Part shown: positions 23,709-32,129 of the stretch, piece after piece
Layout of the letters: every line of letters starts with the position of its first letter
Position numbering within the stretch: position 1 is the stretch's first letter
Assembly: GCA_031275825.1 (NCBI GenBank)
Contig: JAISOH010000113.1
Coordinates: forward strand, 1 to 32,129
DNA from: Prevotellaceae bacterium
Lineage (GTDB): Bacteria; Bacteroidota; Bacteroidia; Bacteroidales; UBA932
Direction: 5' to 3'
DNA: 32,129 nucleotides
The notes under the pieces: model-generated
Seen by the model: the letters and a program-made list of their open reading frames with translations, nothing else
Database searches by the model: none
What the model was told of the DNA's origin: nothing
Position numbers and translations under genes: made by a program

Positions 23709-25121
23709 TTATTTTTTGACTTTATTCGGTTCATCAAGCCGCAATTCGGGATGATTTTTTGATGACTTTTTCAGCAAAAACGAAACTAATATCGCAATAC
23801 AGGCTAAACCTATAAATACCAGTTCGGCATTTACCGCATTTTCGGTTTTTTCTTTTATATCGTCTGCATTTGTTGTTTTCATTATGCTTCCAATTACTAT
23901 CGGAACAAGCAGCATACCCGTATTTTGCACCCAGTAGAGTAACGAATATGCGGTTCCCAGTTTGTTTTCGGGAATAATTTTAGGTACTGATTGCCACATT
24001 GCGGCAGGCACCAGCGAATATCCTATTCCGAGCAGTGCAAAACTTATAAATCCGAATATTGATATGCCTGGTGCGAATCCGAAAATAAGATGAGACAGCA
24101 GTACAATAAACGAACCTATTATCATCCATGTTGTGGCTTTGCCTTTGTAATCGACAAGCGAACCGAACAGCGGAGTAAAAATAATAGGAGTAAATGGAAG
24201 CATTGTTGCCATGTATGAAGCAATATCGTCATCAAGTCCGAAACGCGGAACAATTATTGATGTTGCAAAACGTTTGAACGAAATTATGCAGCAATAAAAA
24301 AATACGCATAAAAAAGCTATAAGGACAAAATTTTTATTTGTGAGTATTTTACCTATATCCGAAAATTTGAATTTAGCGTCTTCTCTTTTCTTTGCGTTAT
24401 TCAAAGCGGCTGCTTCGGCGTCCTGTTTGTCCAGGCGTTTGTCGAACGAAATAAATACAAACCATGTAACTATTGCAATAATCATCAAAAACAATCCTGT
24501 TTCTGCCATATTGTTTGATTCGGACAATGGAACTTCGCCTTTTATTGATATTGCCATTGGAGCAATCAGCATTGCGGCGGCAGTTCCCAGTCGGGCTAAA
24601 GCCAGTTGCAATCCCATTGCCAAAGCCATTTCCTTGCCTTTAAACCATTTTGCTATTGATTTGGTTACGGCAACTCCTGCAATTTCGCTGCCCAAACCGA
24701 ATATGGCGCATCCGGCGGTGGCAAGCGTAAGCGAAGGTTTTGCAAATCCGAGACTGCTGATAAATCCGGCAACACTGCTGTCTTTAAACATTGGCGATAA
24801 CGCATAAACAACTATCGCAGAACCTGCAATCATTAATATTACAAACAGGGTTCCGGTAAAACGCACTCCCCATTTGTCGAGCAATATCCCGCATACAATA
24901 AGTCCTCCCCATACGCACAACAGCGAATAGGCGCCTCCATAAACGCCATAATTTGCGGAATCCCAGCCAAGCTGAAGCAAGGGATTTTCAAACATTTGGC
25001 TTACGGTTGAAAACATGTCATCGAAAAAATACGATGCAAACATTGGCAATGCCAGACAAAGCAATACTAACCATCGTGCGGTTTTGGAATCGCGTAAAAC
25101 AGACTGTAATTTTTGTACCAT
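23709..25121 (-). CDS. MFS transporter, second paralogue of the purA operon
   Basis: This 470-residue major facilitator protein has about 12 membrane helices. The first helix follows RDSKTARWLVLLCLALPMF. The motif GILLDKWGVRFTG between helices 2 and 3 (about 80-92) is the MFS motif A equivalent (G-x-x-x-D-x-x-G-x-R). AKWFKGKEMALAMGLQLALARLGTAAA marks helices 4-5, and SLVDYKGKATTW repeats the motif in the second half. It ends in a lysine-rich tail. It is clearly paralogous to its neighbour 21 bases upstream. The overall pattern resembles MFSD1-like transporters; the substrate is unknown. Confidence 0.88.
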   Translation of the reverse strand: MVQKLQSVLRDSKTARWLVLLCLALPMFASYFFDDMFSTVSQMFENPLLQLGWDSANYGVYGGAYSLLCVWGGLIVCGILLDKWGVRFTGTLFVILMIAGSAIVVYALSPMFKDSSVAGFISSLGFAKPSLTLATAGCAIFGLGSEIAGVAVTKSIAKWFKGKEMALAMGLQLALARLGTAAAMLIAPMAISIKGEVPLSESNNMAETGLFLMIIAIVTWFVFISFDKRLDKQDAEAAALNNAKKREDAKFKFSDIGKILTNKNFVLIAFLCVFFYCCIISFKRFATSIIVPRFGLDDDIASYMATMLPFTPIIFTPLFGSLVDYKGKATTWMIIGSFIVLLSHLIFGFAPGISIFGFISFALLGIGYSLVPAAMWQSVPKIIPENKLGTAYSLLYWVQNTGMLLVPIVIGSIMKTTNADDIKEKTENAVNAELVFIGLACIAILVSFLLKKSSKNHPELRLDEPNKVKK

Positions 25122-25142
25122 TTATATAATCTTTTATTTTTT

Positions 25143-26795
25143 TTATTTTTTGATATTGGGCAGTTCCAGTCCGTAACCTTTGCGTTTATCTACTATTTTA
25201 AGATAAAATCCTAAAATCAGCGCCGCAACGCCCAAACATGCCAGCATTAAAAGCGGGTTGGTGTAGTTGTAAGACGTAGCTGCCGTTTCTGGGTCAATCA
25301 ATCCATCTTTTAATTTTTGTACAACATCTGGATTTGATGCATCCAAAATTTTGCCAATCAGCAAAGGAAACAGCCACAAACCTATATTCTGTATCCAAAA
25401 AATCAGCGCATAAGCCGAACCGATAACTTTTTGTCCAACAAGTTTCGGAACGCTGGGCCACAACGATGCAGGCACAAGCGAGAACGATGCGCCAAGAACC
25501 AGAATTGTTATGTATGCCACCATTACGCCGCCGATAGCGCTTCCTTTGAACATCGGCAAAATAAATGCAAAGGTTAAATGACATGCGATAAGCAGAATAG
25601 AGCCAATCATCAACATTGAGGCCGCTTTACCTTTGGTATCCACATATTTCCCGATAATTGGCGTGATTCCAACTGCCAGAAGAGGAAATACTGCAAAAAC
25701 AGTTTCGGCAGACTGACGCATATAACCCATAACGCAAAAAGCGATTAAGCATACAACAGATGTCGCCAGCAATGCAATTTTCAATGTTTTCTTGCTGAAA
25801 TTGCTTGCAAAAGCAGCAGCAGCAACCATCAACATTACAAAATATTGAATTATAGTGCACAAATTTGATGCCCAAAAAGAATCTTTTGGTACTTCTGTAA
25901 AAGTTAAATTGCATTGCAGCATGTTTACGGCATATTTCTGGAACGGGAAAATTGCCGAATAGTACAGCACGCAAAGTAGAGCCACTAACCAAAAGCCACT
26001 GCTCGACAGTATTTTGCCAATATCTTTGATTTTGAACGGGTCGTCTTTTTCTTCAGCCTCGCCTGTTTGCGCATCAAGTTTTTTATCCATAAAGAAATAA
26101 GCTATAAACATAATGAGCGCTATCATCAACAAAATTACGCCGAAAGCAACCGAGCGCGAAACGTCAATATTGCCTCCCCATTTTGCAAAAACGGGAGAAA
26201 AAATCATACATGTAGCAACTCCCAAGCGTGCCAAAGCCATTTCAGAACCCATTGCCAAAGCCATTTCTCTGCCTTTAAACCATTTTACTATTCCGCGCGA
26301 AACGGTAATTCCTGCCATTTCAACGCCGCAACCGAAAATCATAAAGCCAACCGAGGCAAATTTTGCGGATGCAGGCATTCCTTCATAGAATGGCGAAATA
26401 CCTAACTCGTCAAAACCGGGAATATAATTCAAATTATTGGTAAACCAGATTTCCAAACCTGAACCTGTAAACATATCGGTAACGGCATACCAGTTTATTG
26501 CCGCTCCGACAAGCATTACCACGCCTGACAAAATAGCAGTAAAACGCACGCCCATTTTGTCGAGAATTATTCCTGCAAAAATCAGGAAAAAGATGAATAC
26601 ATTAAGAAATGTTTCAGATCCCTGCATTGTACCGAAAGCAGTTGAATCCCATCCGCGCGTGGATTGCATCAAGTCTTTGATGGGTGAAAGTATATCCATA
26701 AAGATATATGAACAAAACATGGCAAATGCCAGTAATACTAAGGCTGTCCAGCGAACAGCCGGCACGTCTCTCATTTGTTTGATAATTTTCTCCAT
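25143..26795 (-). CDS. MFS transporter, first paralogue of the purA operon
   Basis: This is a 550-residue major facilitator. MEKIIKQMRDVPAVRWTALVLLAFAMF aligns with the start of the downstream paralogue. Shared motifs are GIILDKMGVRFTA, VKWFKGREMALAMGSEMALARLG, KYVDTKGKAAS and SLVPASLWPSVPKL. It is 80 residues longer, mainly because of an insert near the middle (about 295-355, around NMLQCNLTFTEVPKDSF and following helices) and a longer C-terminal end. It begins 26 bases after purA and is probably part of its operon. Context hints at purine or nucleotide-related traffic, but that is inference only. Confidence 0.88.
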   Translation of the reverse strand: MEKIIKQMRDVPAVRWTALVLLAFAMFCSYIFMDILSPIKDLMQSTRGWDSTAFGTMQGSETFLNVFIFFLIFAGIILDKMGVRFTAILSGVVMLVGAAINWYAVTDMFTGSGLEIWFTNNLNYIPGFDELGISPFYEGMPASAKFASVGFMIFGCGVEMAGITVSRGIVKWFKGREMALAMGSEMALARLGVATCMIFSPVFAKWGGNIDVSRSVAFGVILLMIALIMFIAYFFMDKKLDAQTGEAEEKDDPFKIKDIGKILSSSGFWLVALLCVLYYSAIFPFQKYAVNMLQCNLTFTEVPKDSFWASNLCTIIQYFVMLMVAAAAFASNFSKKTLKIALLATSVVCLIAFCVMGYMRQSAETVFAVFPLLAVGITPIIGKYVDTKGKAASMLMIGSILLIACHLTFAFILPMFKGSAIGGVMVAYITILVLGASFSLVPASLWPSVPKLVGQKVIGSAYALIFWIQNIGLWLFPLLIGKILDASNPDVVQKLKDGLIDPETAATSYNYTNPLLMLACLGVAALILGFYLKIVDKRKGYGLELPNIKK

Positions 26796-26821
26796 AACTG
26801 ATTTATTTTAGTTGTAATTAA

Positions 26822-28081
26822 TTAGCGTATTATTGTTTCATTTCTGTTTGGTCCTACCGAAATAACTTTTAACGGAAGTCCTGTTTCATGTTCTATAAAA
26901 TCAACATAATTTTTGAATGCCGGCGGAAGTTTTTTGTATGATTTGCAATCTGATATTTTTGTTTTCCAGCCTTCAAAATCCCTGTATATAATTTCAATAT
27001 CGGTATGATTCATATCGTATGGAATGGTTTTATAAACTTTTCCGTTTATTTTGTATGCAACTGCAATACGGATTTTATCAAAATCGTCAAGTACATCTGC
27101 CTTCATCATTATCAGTTGCGTTACGCCGTTAATCATGATCGAATATTTAAGCGCAGGCAAATCGAGCCAGCCTGTACGGCGCGGTCGTCCTGTTGTAGCA
27201 CCAAATTCGCGTCCTGCCTGTTGCAGTTTTTCGCCTGTTTCGTCGTTCAGTTCTGTTGGAAATGCTCCGCTTCCGACACGGGTACAGTATGCTTTGAAAA
27301 TTCCCAGAACTTCTCCTATTCTGCCCGGCGCAATTCCAAGCCCGGTACATGCTCCTGCGCAAACGGTACTGGATGAAGTAACATAAGGATATGTTCCAAA
27401 ATCAATATCAAGCAGCGAGCCTTGAGCGCCTTCGCATAAAATTCTTTTGTTTGAATCCAATACATTATTTACTTCGTATTCGCTGTCTGTAAGTCTGAAT
27501 GTTTTAATACGTTCGATTGCCTGCAACCATTTCGATTCATCTATTTTATATTCAAAATCGAACTGTTTTAATATGTTAATGTGTTTGTTTTTTAATTCCG
27601 TATAGCGTTCGTTGAATTTATCGGATAACAAATCGCCTATGCGCAAGCCGTTACGCCCTGCTTTGTCCATATAGGCAGGACATATACCTTTGAGCGTAGA
27701 TCCTATTTTTGTTTTGCCTTTGGATGCTTCCGAAGCTGCATCTATTATTTTGTGTGTGGGCAAAATCAAATGCGCCCGTTTTGATATAAGCAATCGCGAT
27801 TTTATATCTACGCCCATAGATTCGATTGTATCTATTTCGTCAAGCAATATGACAGGGTCAATAACAACGCCGTTACCTATTAAATTCAAGGTATTGTCGC
27901 GAAATATTCCCGAAGGAACAGTGTGCAATACAATTTTTTTATCATTAAATTCAAGCGAGTGCCCTGCATTGGGTCCTCCCTGAAAACGGGCAACCATATA
28001 ATAGTCTGGCGTAAGAAAATCTACTATCTTACCTTTGCCTTCGTCGCCCCATTGAAGTCCTAAAACTATGTCTGCTTTCAT
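26822..28081 (-). CDS. purA: Adenylosuccinate synthetase
   Basis: It makes adenylosuccinate from IMP, aspartate and GTP, the first step to AMP. The start at 28081 gives 419 residues beginning MKADIVLGLQWGDEGKGK. The frame is open to an ATG at 28132, but the extra 17 residues are unlike the family, so I chose the internal start. The GTP-binding loop GDEGKGK is at 12-18 with catalytic D13. GGPNAGH carries catalytic H41, and EGAQGSLLDIDFGTYPYVTSS, TGRPRRTGWLD and SVGPNRNETI are all intact. It heads a likely operon with two MFS genes. Confidence 0.96.
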   Translation of the reverse strand: MKADIVLGLQWGDEGKGKIVDFLTPDYYMVARFQGGPNAGHSLEFNDKKIVLHTVPSGIFRDNTLNLIGNGVVIDPVILLDEIDTIESMGVDIKSRLLISKRAHLILPTHKIIDAASEASKGKTKIGSTLKGICPAYMDKAGRNGLRIGDLLSDKFNERYTELKNKHINILKQFDFEYKIDESKWLQAIERIKTFRLTDSEYEVNNVLDSNKRILCEGAQGSLLDIDFGTYPYVTSSSTVCAGACTGLGIAPGRIGEVLGIFKAYCTRVGSGAFPTELNDETGEKLQQAGREFGATTGRPRRTGWLDLPALKYSIMINGVTQLIMMKADVLDDFDKIRIAVAYKINGKVYKTIPYDMNHTDIEIIYRDFEGWKTKISDCKSYKKLPPAFKNYVDFIEHETGLPLKVISVGPNRNETIIR

Positions 28082-28129
28082 CTTTTTTATGTAAATTTGA
28101 GATGATAAATGTAGATATTTTTTTATTTG

Positions 28130-28160
28130 CAAAAATAATTATGTATGTTTTTTTTTCAAC
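28130..28160 (-). promoter_or_regulatory. Probable promoter of purA
   Basis: On the minus strand GTTG (28160-28157) is followed after 19 bases by TATTTTTG (28137-28130), a good fit to the Bacteroidota layout. It lies 48 bases before the chosen purA start and 3' of the rejected upstream ATG at 28132, so that longer frame would begin at or before the transcript start. This supports the shorter protein. Confidence 0.55.
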
Positions 28161-28303
28161 AAATTTTACCCGCAAAATATTCACACAATGTATTATGCTG
28201 ATATACAATATGTTGAAATTGATACTAAAAATAAATACAAACATCAAAACAAAGTTTTATTTAACGAAAATCATCTGCAAACATGGATACCGAATTATTT
28301 TAA

Positions 28304-28311
28304 TACTTTTG
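28304..28311 (+). promoter_or_regulatory. -7 promoter element before mnmD
   Basis: TACTTTTG at 28304-28311 fits TAnnTTTG, 36 bases before the ATG at 28348. The -33 region is unclear. Confidence 0.45.
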
Positions 28312-28347
28312 TTTGCATATTAATCAGGTAAAAAATCAAATTTTAAG

Positions 28348-29016
28348 ATGAAATACGGCAACATTCATATTGTAGAAACGTCCGATGGTTCTCATACAAT
28401 AAAAATAGTTGATATTGACGAACACTATCACTCTGTAAACGGAGCGCTTCACGAATCGATGCATGTGTTTATAAACAACGGTTTTTATTATATCAACAGC
28501 AATAAACTGAATATACTCGAAATGGGATTCGGTTCGGGATTAAATGCAATGCTTACTTTTGCCGAAAGTGAAAAATCAAACAGAACTGTCGAATATACGG
28601 CACTGGAATTATATCCTGTTGATGAAGAAATATTTTCAAAACTTAATTATGCCGAAATACTGAACGTGGATCCAAATAAATATTTTTTGCCTTTACATAC
28701 CTGCGAATGGAACAAAAATATTGAATTGAACAAAAATTTTATTTTCAAAAAAATCAATACAGACCTGAATAAATACGCCGACAACAAACATTTCGACATT
28801 ATTTATTTCGATGCATTTGCTCCCGACAGGCAAAGCGAGCTGTGGACAGAAACAGTGTTTAAAAAAATGTTTTCGATATTGAATATTGGCGGAATACTTG
28901 TTACATATTCGTCAAAAGGCGAAGTAAAACGCAATATGCGCAACGCCGGATTTAAGGTAAAACGCTTGCAGGGAGCGGCAGGAAAACACCACATGTTACG
29001 GGCTGAAAAGAATTAA
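28348..29016 (+). CDS. mnmD: tRNA 5-methylaminomethyl-2-thiouridine methyltransferase MnmD
   Basis: It performs the last methylation in making mnm5s2U at the wobble base of certain tRNAs. In E. coli this activity is the N-terminal half of the fused MnmC; here it stands alone. The 222 residues show the family opening VETSDGSHTIKI, then EHYHSVNGALHESMHVFI. The SAM-binding loop is EMGFGSGLNAM (58-68), the acidic residue region LELYPVDE (86-93), the active-site motif YFDAFAPDRQSELW (about 152-165), and the end is TYSSKGEVKRNMRNAGFKV. No FAD oxidase domain follows. Confidence 0.92.
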   Translation: MKYGNIHIVETSDGSHTIKIVDIDEHYHSVNGALHESMHVFINNGFYYINSNKLNILEMGFGSGLNAMLTFAESEKSNRTVEYTALELYPVDEEIFSKLNYAEILNVDPNKYFLPLHTCEWNKNIELNKNFIFKKINTDLNKYADNKHFDIIYFDAFAPDRQSELWTETVFKKMFSILNIGGILVTYSSKGEVKRNMRNAGFKVKRLQGAAGKHHMLRAEKN

Positions 29017-29325
29017 TGAAAAACAGCCTGCTATGCATTCAGGAAATATTGCATTTAAATAGAGGGCAGTTAAAGACAAATAAATTGATATATTGAATCA
29101 TCGTTAAAGTCGAAATCTCGGAAATAATCCCCATAGCCTGTCTGATTTGTGAAAAATTTTCAACATGCTAGCAGTTTTTTGTCAATTTATAAAAAATAAT
29201 TTTGTAATTTTGCAGCAGATAGTTCATTGTATTTAATAAGTTGATAATTATAAATATGCGACATTTTTGTCAAATGAACGATTTTTTTTATTTTTTCTAA
29301 ATGTACAACGGGTAAATATTGAAAT
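29017..29325 (+). promoter_or_regulatory. Intergenic region with cstA promoter element
   Basis: This 309-base gap holds no gene I can support. TAATTTTG at 29205-29212 fits the -7 consensus and is followed by CAGC. A TTTG at 29178-29181 lies 23 bases upstream, slightly too far for the standard spacing. If used, it would give a leader of roughly 105 bases before cstA. Confidence 0.4.
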
Positions 29326-30783
29326 ATGATAAGTTTTTGTTTGGCGCTTGTAACTTTATTTGCAGGATATTTTATATACGGTAAATTTGCCGAACGTGTT
29401 TTCGGAATTGATAAAAACAGGCAAACTCCTGCGTATTCAATGAACGATAATGTTGATTACATTCCGATGTCATGGTGGCGAATATTTCTTATTCAGTTTT
29501 TAAACATAGCAGGATTAGGTCCTATTTTCGGCGCGATAATGGGAATTATGTTTGGACCTGCCGCATTTTTATGGATTGTTTTCGGAACTGTTTTTGGCGG
29601 AGCGGTTCACGATTATTTTTCCGGAATGATGTCGGTTCGCAGCAATGGAGCAAGTTTGCCCGAACTCAACGGAAAAGAACTGGGTATTGCCGTAAAACAG
29701 TTTATGCGAATATTTTCGTCTTTACTTATGATTTTGGTTGGAGCAGTATTTATTTCAGGTCCCGCAGGATTGCTTGCAGGAATAACCTCAGGTTACATAA
29801 ACGTTTTTTGGTGGACTGTTATTGTTTTTGTCTATTACATTTTGGCAACGCTGCTTCCTATCGATAAGCTTATAGGTAAAATTTATCCTTTGTTTGGCAT
29901 TGTTCTTATGTTTATGGCGGCAGGAATACTGGTTTCACTGTTTGTAAATGATGCTCCCATACCTGAAATCACAAGCGGTTTGGCAAACAGACATCCTAAT
30001 GGCTTGCCGATATTTCCAATGATGTTTGTATCGATAGCCTGTGGCGCAATATCAGGATTTCATGCAACACAGTCGCCAATGATGGCGCGCTGCCTGAAAA
30101 ATGAAAAATACGGACGCAGATGTTTTTACGGCGCAATGGTTGCCGAAGGCGTTTTGGCATTGATTTGGGCAGCGGCGGCGGCATCATTTTTCGGTTCTGT
30201 TGACGGCTTGCAGGATTATACTGCTAAACTTCCGGAAAATGCCAATAAAGGCGCCGAAGTTGTAAATATAATATCTAAAACATGGCTTGGTACATTTGGC
30301 GGAATACTTGCTTTGCTTGGCGTTGTTGCAGCGCCAATTACTTCAGGCGATACGGCTTTGCGCTCAGCACGTTTGATTGTCGCCGATTTTTTGCACATCA
30401 GCCAGCGACGGATAACAAAACGGCTGCTTGTTGCCATGCCTGTTTTTGTATTAACTTTTATAATACTGTTTTTTATTCCGTTTGACATATTATGGCGATA
30501 TTTTGCATGGTGCAATCAAACGCTGGCAGTGTTTACGCTTTGGGCAATCACTGTTTATCTTTGTCGAAACAGAAAAAATTATTTCATATCGCTTATCCCC
30601 GCATTATTTATGACAGCAGTAACATCAACATATATTTTTATAGCGCCGGAAGGATTTGGCTTAAACATGATTTTGTCGAACACGGCAGGATTTTTGATAA
30701 CAATATTCACAGGAATTTTATTTGTTTGTTACAGAAACAGCCTGCTTAAATCCGCATGTCCGGATTATAAAAATCCGAAGTAA
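29326..30783 (+). CDS. cstA: Carbon starvation protein CstA family transporter
   Basis: This inner-membrane transporter belongs to a family that includes peptide and pyruvate importers. The 485 residues have many membrane helices and the family hallmarks. These are PMSWWRIFLIQFLNIAGLGPIFGAIMG (about 46-72), FGGAVHDYFSGMMSVRSNGASLPEL (about 90-114), IACGAISGFHATQSPMMARC (about 237-256) and VAAPITSGDTALRSARLIVADF (about 340-362). The protein is shorter than the roughly 700-residue E. coli CstA, as in many Bacteroidota short-form members. A methyltransferase gene follows after 38 bases. Confidence 0.94.
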   Translation: MISFCLALVTLFAGYFIYGKFAERVFGIDKNRQTPAYSMNDNVDYIPMSWWRIFLIQFLNIAGLGPIFGAIMGIMFGPAAFLWIVFGTVFGGAVHDYFSGMMSVRSNGASLPELNGKELGIAVKQFMRIFSSLLMILVGAVFISGPAGLLAGITSGYINVFWWTVIVFVYYILATLLPIDKLIGKIYPLFGIVLMFMAAGILVSLFVNDAPIPEITSGLANRHPNGLPIFPMMFVSIACGAISGFHATQSPMMARCLKNEKYGRRCFYGAMVAEGVLALIWAAAAASFFGSVDGLQDYTAKLPENANKGAEVVNIISKTWLGTFGGILALLGVVAAPITSGDTALRSARLIVADFLHISQRRITKRLLVAMPVFVLTFIILFFIPFDILWRYFAWCNQTLAVFTLWAITVYLCRNRKNYFISLIPALFMTAVTSTYIFIAPEGFGLNMILSNTAGFLITIFTGILFVCYRNSLLKSACPDYKNPK

Positions 30784-30821
30784 TTTTAAATGAAAATAAA
30801 ATAATAAAGTTTTAAACAAAT

Positions 30822-31625
30822 ATGGAAAACAAACTGAAAGTAATGAACAGGTTAATTAAATTTTTTGTTAAACGCATACCGCGTCCGACGCTTATAAGGT
30901 TTTCATTTTTTTTTGTTGCTTTGGTTCGTCCGTTTTACTGTGGTCGCAAAGTAGAATGTCCGATATGCGGAAAACATTTTCGTTCGTTTTTGCCTTACGG
31001 CAATCGTGGCTGCTCAAACAGGCTTTGCCCCGGATGTTTATCGCTTGAACGCCATCGGTTGATTTGGCTGTATTTGAAAAATTTTACAGGTTTCTTTAAT
31101 TACAGTATGAAAGTACTGCACATAGCGCCTGAACAGCCTTTTATTATCCGTTTCAGAAAATGTAAAAACCTGAACTATCAAACGGCTGATTTGCTGTCGC
31201 CTATTGCCGATATGCATTTCGACATTATGAAAATTCCTCTTGATGATAATGTTTACGATGTGATATTGTGCAATCATGTGCTTGAACATGTCGAAGATGA
31301 TATTACAGCAATGAAAGAACTGTATCGTGTGATGAAACCCGGTGGCTGGGCAATTCTGCAAGTACCCTTAAACACACAACAAAAATTTACATACGAAGAC
31401 AAAAATATTACAAATCCCAAAGAACGTGAAAAGGCTTTTGGTCAGTACGACCATGTGCGACTGTACGGATTAGACTATTTTCAACGGTTAAAATCGGCAG
31501 GATTTGAGGTAGAAATCTTCGATATATGCAAACATTTAAATTCCGAACAAATTGCCCGTTATCGTTTAAACACATCCGAGCAATTGTATATTGCCCGTAA
31601 ACAAAACAAATCAACATCTGTTTAA
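30822..31625 (+). CDS. Class I SAM methyltransferase with N-terminal zinc ribbon
   Basis: The 267-residue protein opens with a basic, hydrophobic segment (about 9-38). A zinc ribbon follows: CPICG (C46, C49) and CPGC (C69, C72), with an extra C64 and then LERHRLIWLYL. The methyltransferase core begins VLHIAPEQPF, in place of the usual glycine-rich loop. It continues with YQTADLLSPIADMHFDIMKIPL, YDVILCNHVLEHVEDD and ELYRVMKPGGWAILQVP, which are strong class I signatures. Similar proteins sit among polysaccharide or envelope genes in Bacteroidota, but the substrate is unknown. An alternative start at M8 is possible. Confidence 0.85.
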   Translation: MENKLKVMNRLIKFFVKRIPRPTLIRFSFFFVALVRPFYCGRKVECPICGKHFRSFLPYGNRGCSNRLCPGCLSLERHRLIWLYLKNFTGFFNYSMKVLHIAPEQPFIIRFRKCKNLNYQTADLLSPIADMHFDIMKIPLDDNVYDVILCNHVLEHVEDDITAMKELYRVMKPGGWAILQVPLNTQQKFTYEDKNITNPKEREKAFGQYDHVRLYGLDYFQRLKSAGFEVEIFDICKHLNSEQIARYRLNTSEQLYIARKQNKSTSV

Positions 31626-31701
31626 TCACTGCAGAATACAATATCTACTATCTTAAAAATAAAACACACACTTTTTGAAAAAAATAATCAGTATAAATTA
31701 G

Positions 31702-31878
31702 AGATGCCAATATTCGTATAACTGGAAAGCAGAACGAAGCAGAATATTGATGCATCCAAGAGTGCACTATAATTCGAGGCACATAAGACTATCGGTTTCG
31801 TACAGTTTCGGCAGCAAAAAGGTAAAGGTAGAACAGAACGAAGTTAGCAACAGCGAAGAAAAAGGCAGGGTAAATTAA
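31702..31878 (+). pseudogene. 3' relic of an outer-membrane beta-barrel receptor gene
   Basis: After a stop at 31699-31701 the frame stays open to a stop at 31876. It encodes 58 residues ending RHIRLSVSYSFGSKKVKVEQ, NEVSNSEEKGRVN. The final strand LSVSYSFG with a charged K/E/N-rich tail is typical of the C-terminus of TonB-dependent receptors and OMP_b-brl-type barrels of Bacteroidota. No upstream part of such a gene is present, since the methyltransferase ends at 31625. The fragment must therefore be what a deletion or IS-linked rearrangement left behind. It is short, so the assignment is moderate. Confidence 0.55.
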
Positions 31879-31941
31879 TTTTTATCGGTTTTTTTCAATA
31901 GACCTCCTGCGAAACTAAAATAATCGAATTACGTTTGCAAC

Positions 31942-32129
31942 ATGAAATACGATAAGATCAAAAATTACAAGCCGGAAGAATTTCGGCGCTTAACCGGAGT
32001 AAAGTCTGAAACATTCTCGGTCATGGTAGAGGTATTGATCAGGGCATACGCAGTTAAACACGGTCGCGGCGGTCGTTCATCGAAATTAAGCATGGAGGAT
32101 ATGTTGTTGGCGACGCTGGGATATTTACG
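31942..32129 (+). CDS. Partial IS5-type transposase, N-terminal part
   Basis: The frame starts at 31942 and leaves the window after 62 codons. It reads MKYDKIKNYKPEEFRRLTGV, KSETFSVMVEVLIRAYAVKH, GRGGRSSKLSMEDMLLATLG, YL. The order PEEFxRLTGVxxETFxxMV, then GGRxxKLSxEDMLLxTLxYLR, is the N-terminal helix-turn-helix-type region of IS5-family DDE transposases. The DDE core is beyond the edge. Upstream, AGACCTCCTGCGAAACT near 31901-31917 could be part of the element's left inverted repeat; its right end is not in the window, so this cannot be tested here. Confidence 0.8.
   Translation, partial: MKYDKIKNYKPEEFRRLTGVKSETFSVMVEVLIRAYAVKHGRGGRSSKLSMEDMLLATLGYL

Noticed and set aside
28082-28132. Longer N-terminus for purA
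   Set aside because: The 17 extra residues are not part of the family, and the probable promoter overlaps the upstream ATG.
28102-28323. Plus-strand 73-codon frame between purA and mnmD
   Set aside because: Low-complexity AT-rich translation running over both divergent promoters, with no family features.

Overview
The window looks like a chromosomal piece of an AT-rich member of the Bacteroidota, probably Bacteroidales. Evidence: most genes are preceded by the phylum's -7 element (TAnnTTTG) rather than an E. coli -10 box. Shine-Dalgarno sites are nearly absent. Protein types are typical of the phylum: an ExbB-X-ExbD-ExbD cluster, a DUF6913-like protein, LysRS with a C-terminal extension, a DUF3332 lipoprotein and lipoproteins with an acidic export-type signal. 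Both ends fall inside transposase genes (a partial zinc-ribbon transposase at 1-62 and a partial IS5-type transposase from 31942), as expected for a contig that broke at repeated insertion sequences.

Layout. 195-4291: DNA repair and uptake genes uvrB, dprA and tatD. 4457-5479: cytoplasmic asparaginase ansA. 5619-7891: a four-gene proton-channel/energiser operon (exbB, small membrane protein, exbD, exbD) closed by a strong terminator, with a secreted alkaline phosphatase at 7954-9171 directly behind it. 9172-14407: a looser region of small exported proteins (coiled-coil protein, DUF3332 lipoprotein, short lipoprotein, small outer-membrane-like barrel, short secreted protein) and the fluoride channel crcB. 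It is interspersed with dispersed repeats and one remarkable structured element at 12235-12447. 14518-22549 (minus strand): lysS; the tight run ligA / DUF6913-like / TPR / DUF368; and pyrE with an SRPBCC-like partner. 22677-23288: a NUDIX hydrolase. 23709-28081 (minus strand): purA followed by two paralogous MFS transporters, ending in a terminator. 28348-31625: mnmD, cstA and a zinc-ribbon methyltransferase. 31702-31878: the C-terminal relic of an outer-membrane beta-barrel receptor gene, followed by the IS5-type element.

Most of the window is ordinary housekeeping. The unusual content is non-coding. A roughly 213-nt rod of seven nested helices lies just downstream of a near-consensus promoter and upstream of a surface-type lipoprotein gene. 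A MITE-like repeat family with GGCTGTCTTAAAA inverted ends carries GTCATTGCGA / GAAGCAATCC units and is present at two full loci, with the units alone at two more. At two genes (the phosphatase and crcB) an intrinsic terminator sits almost on top of the start codon. No tRNA, rRNA or CRISPR array was seen.
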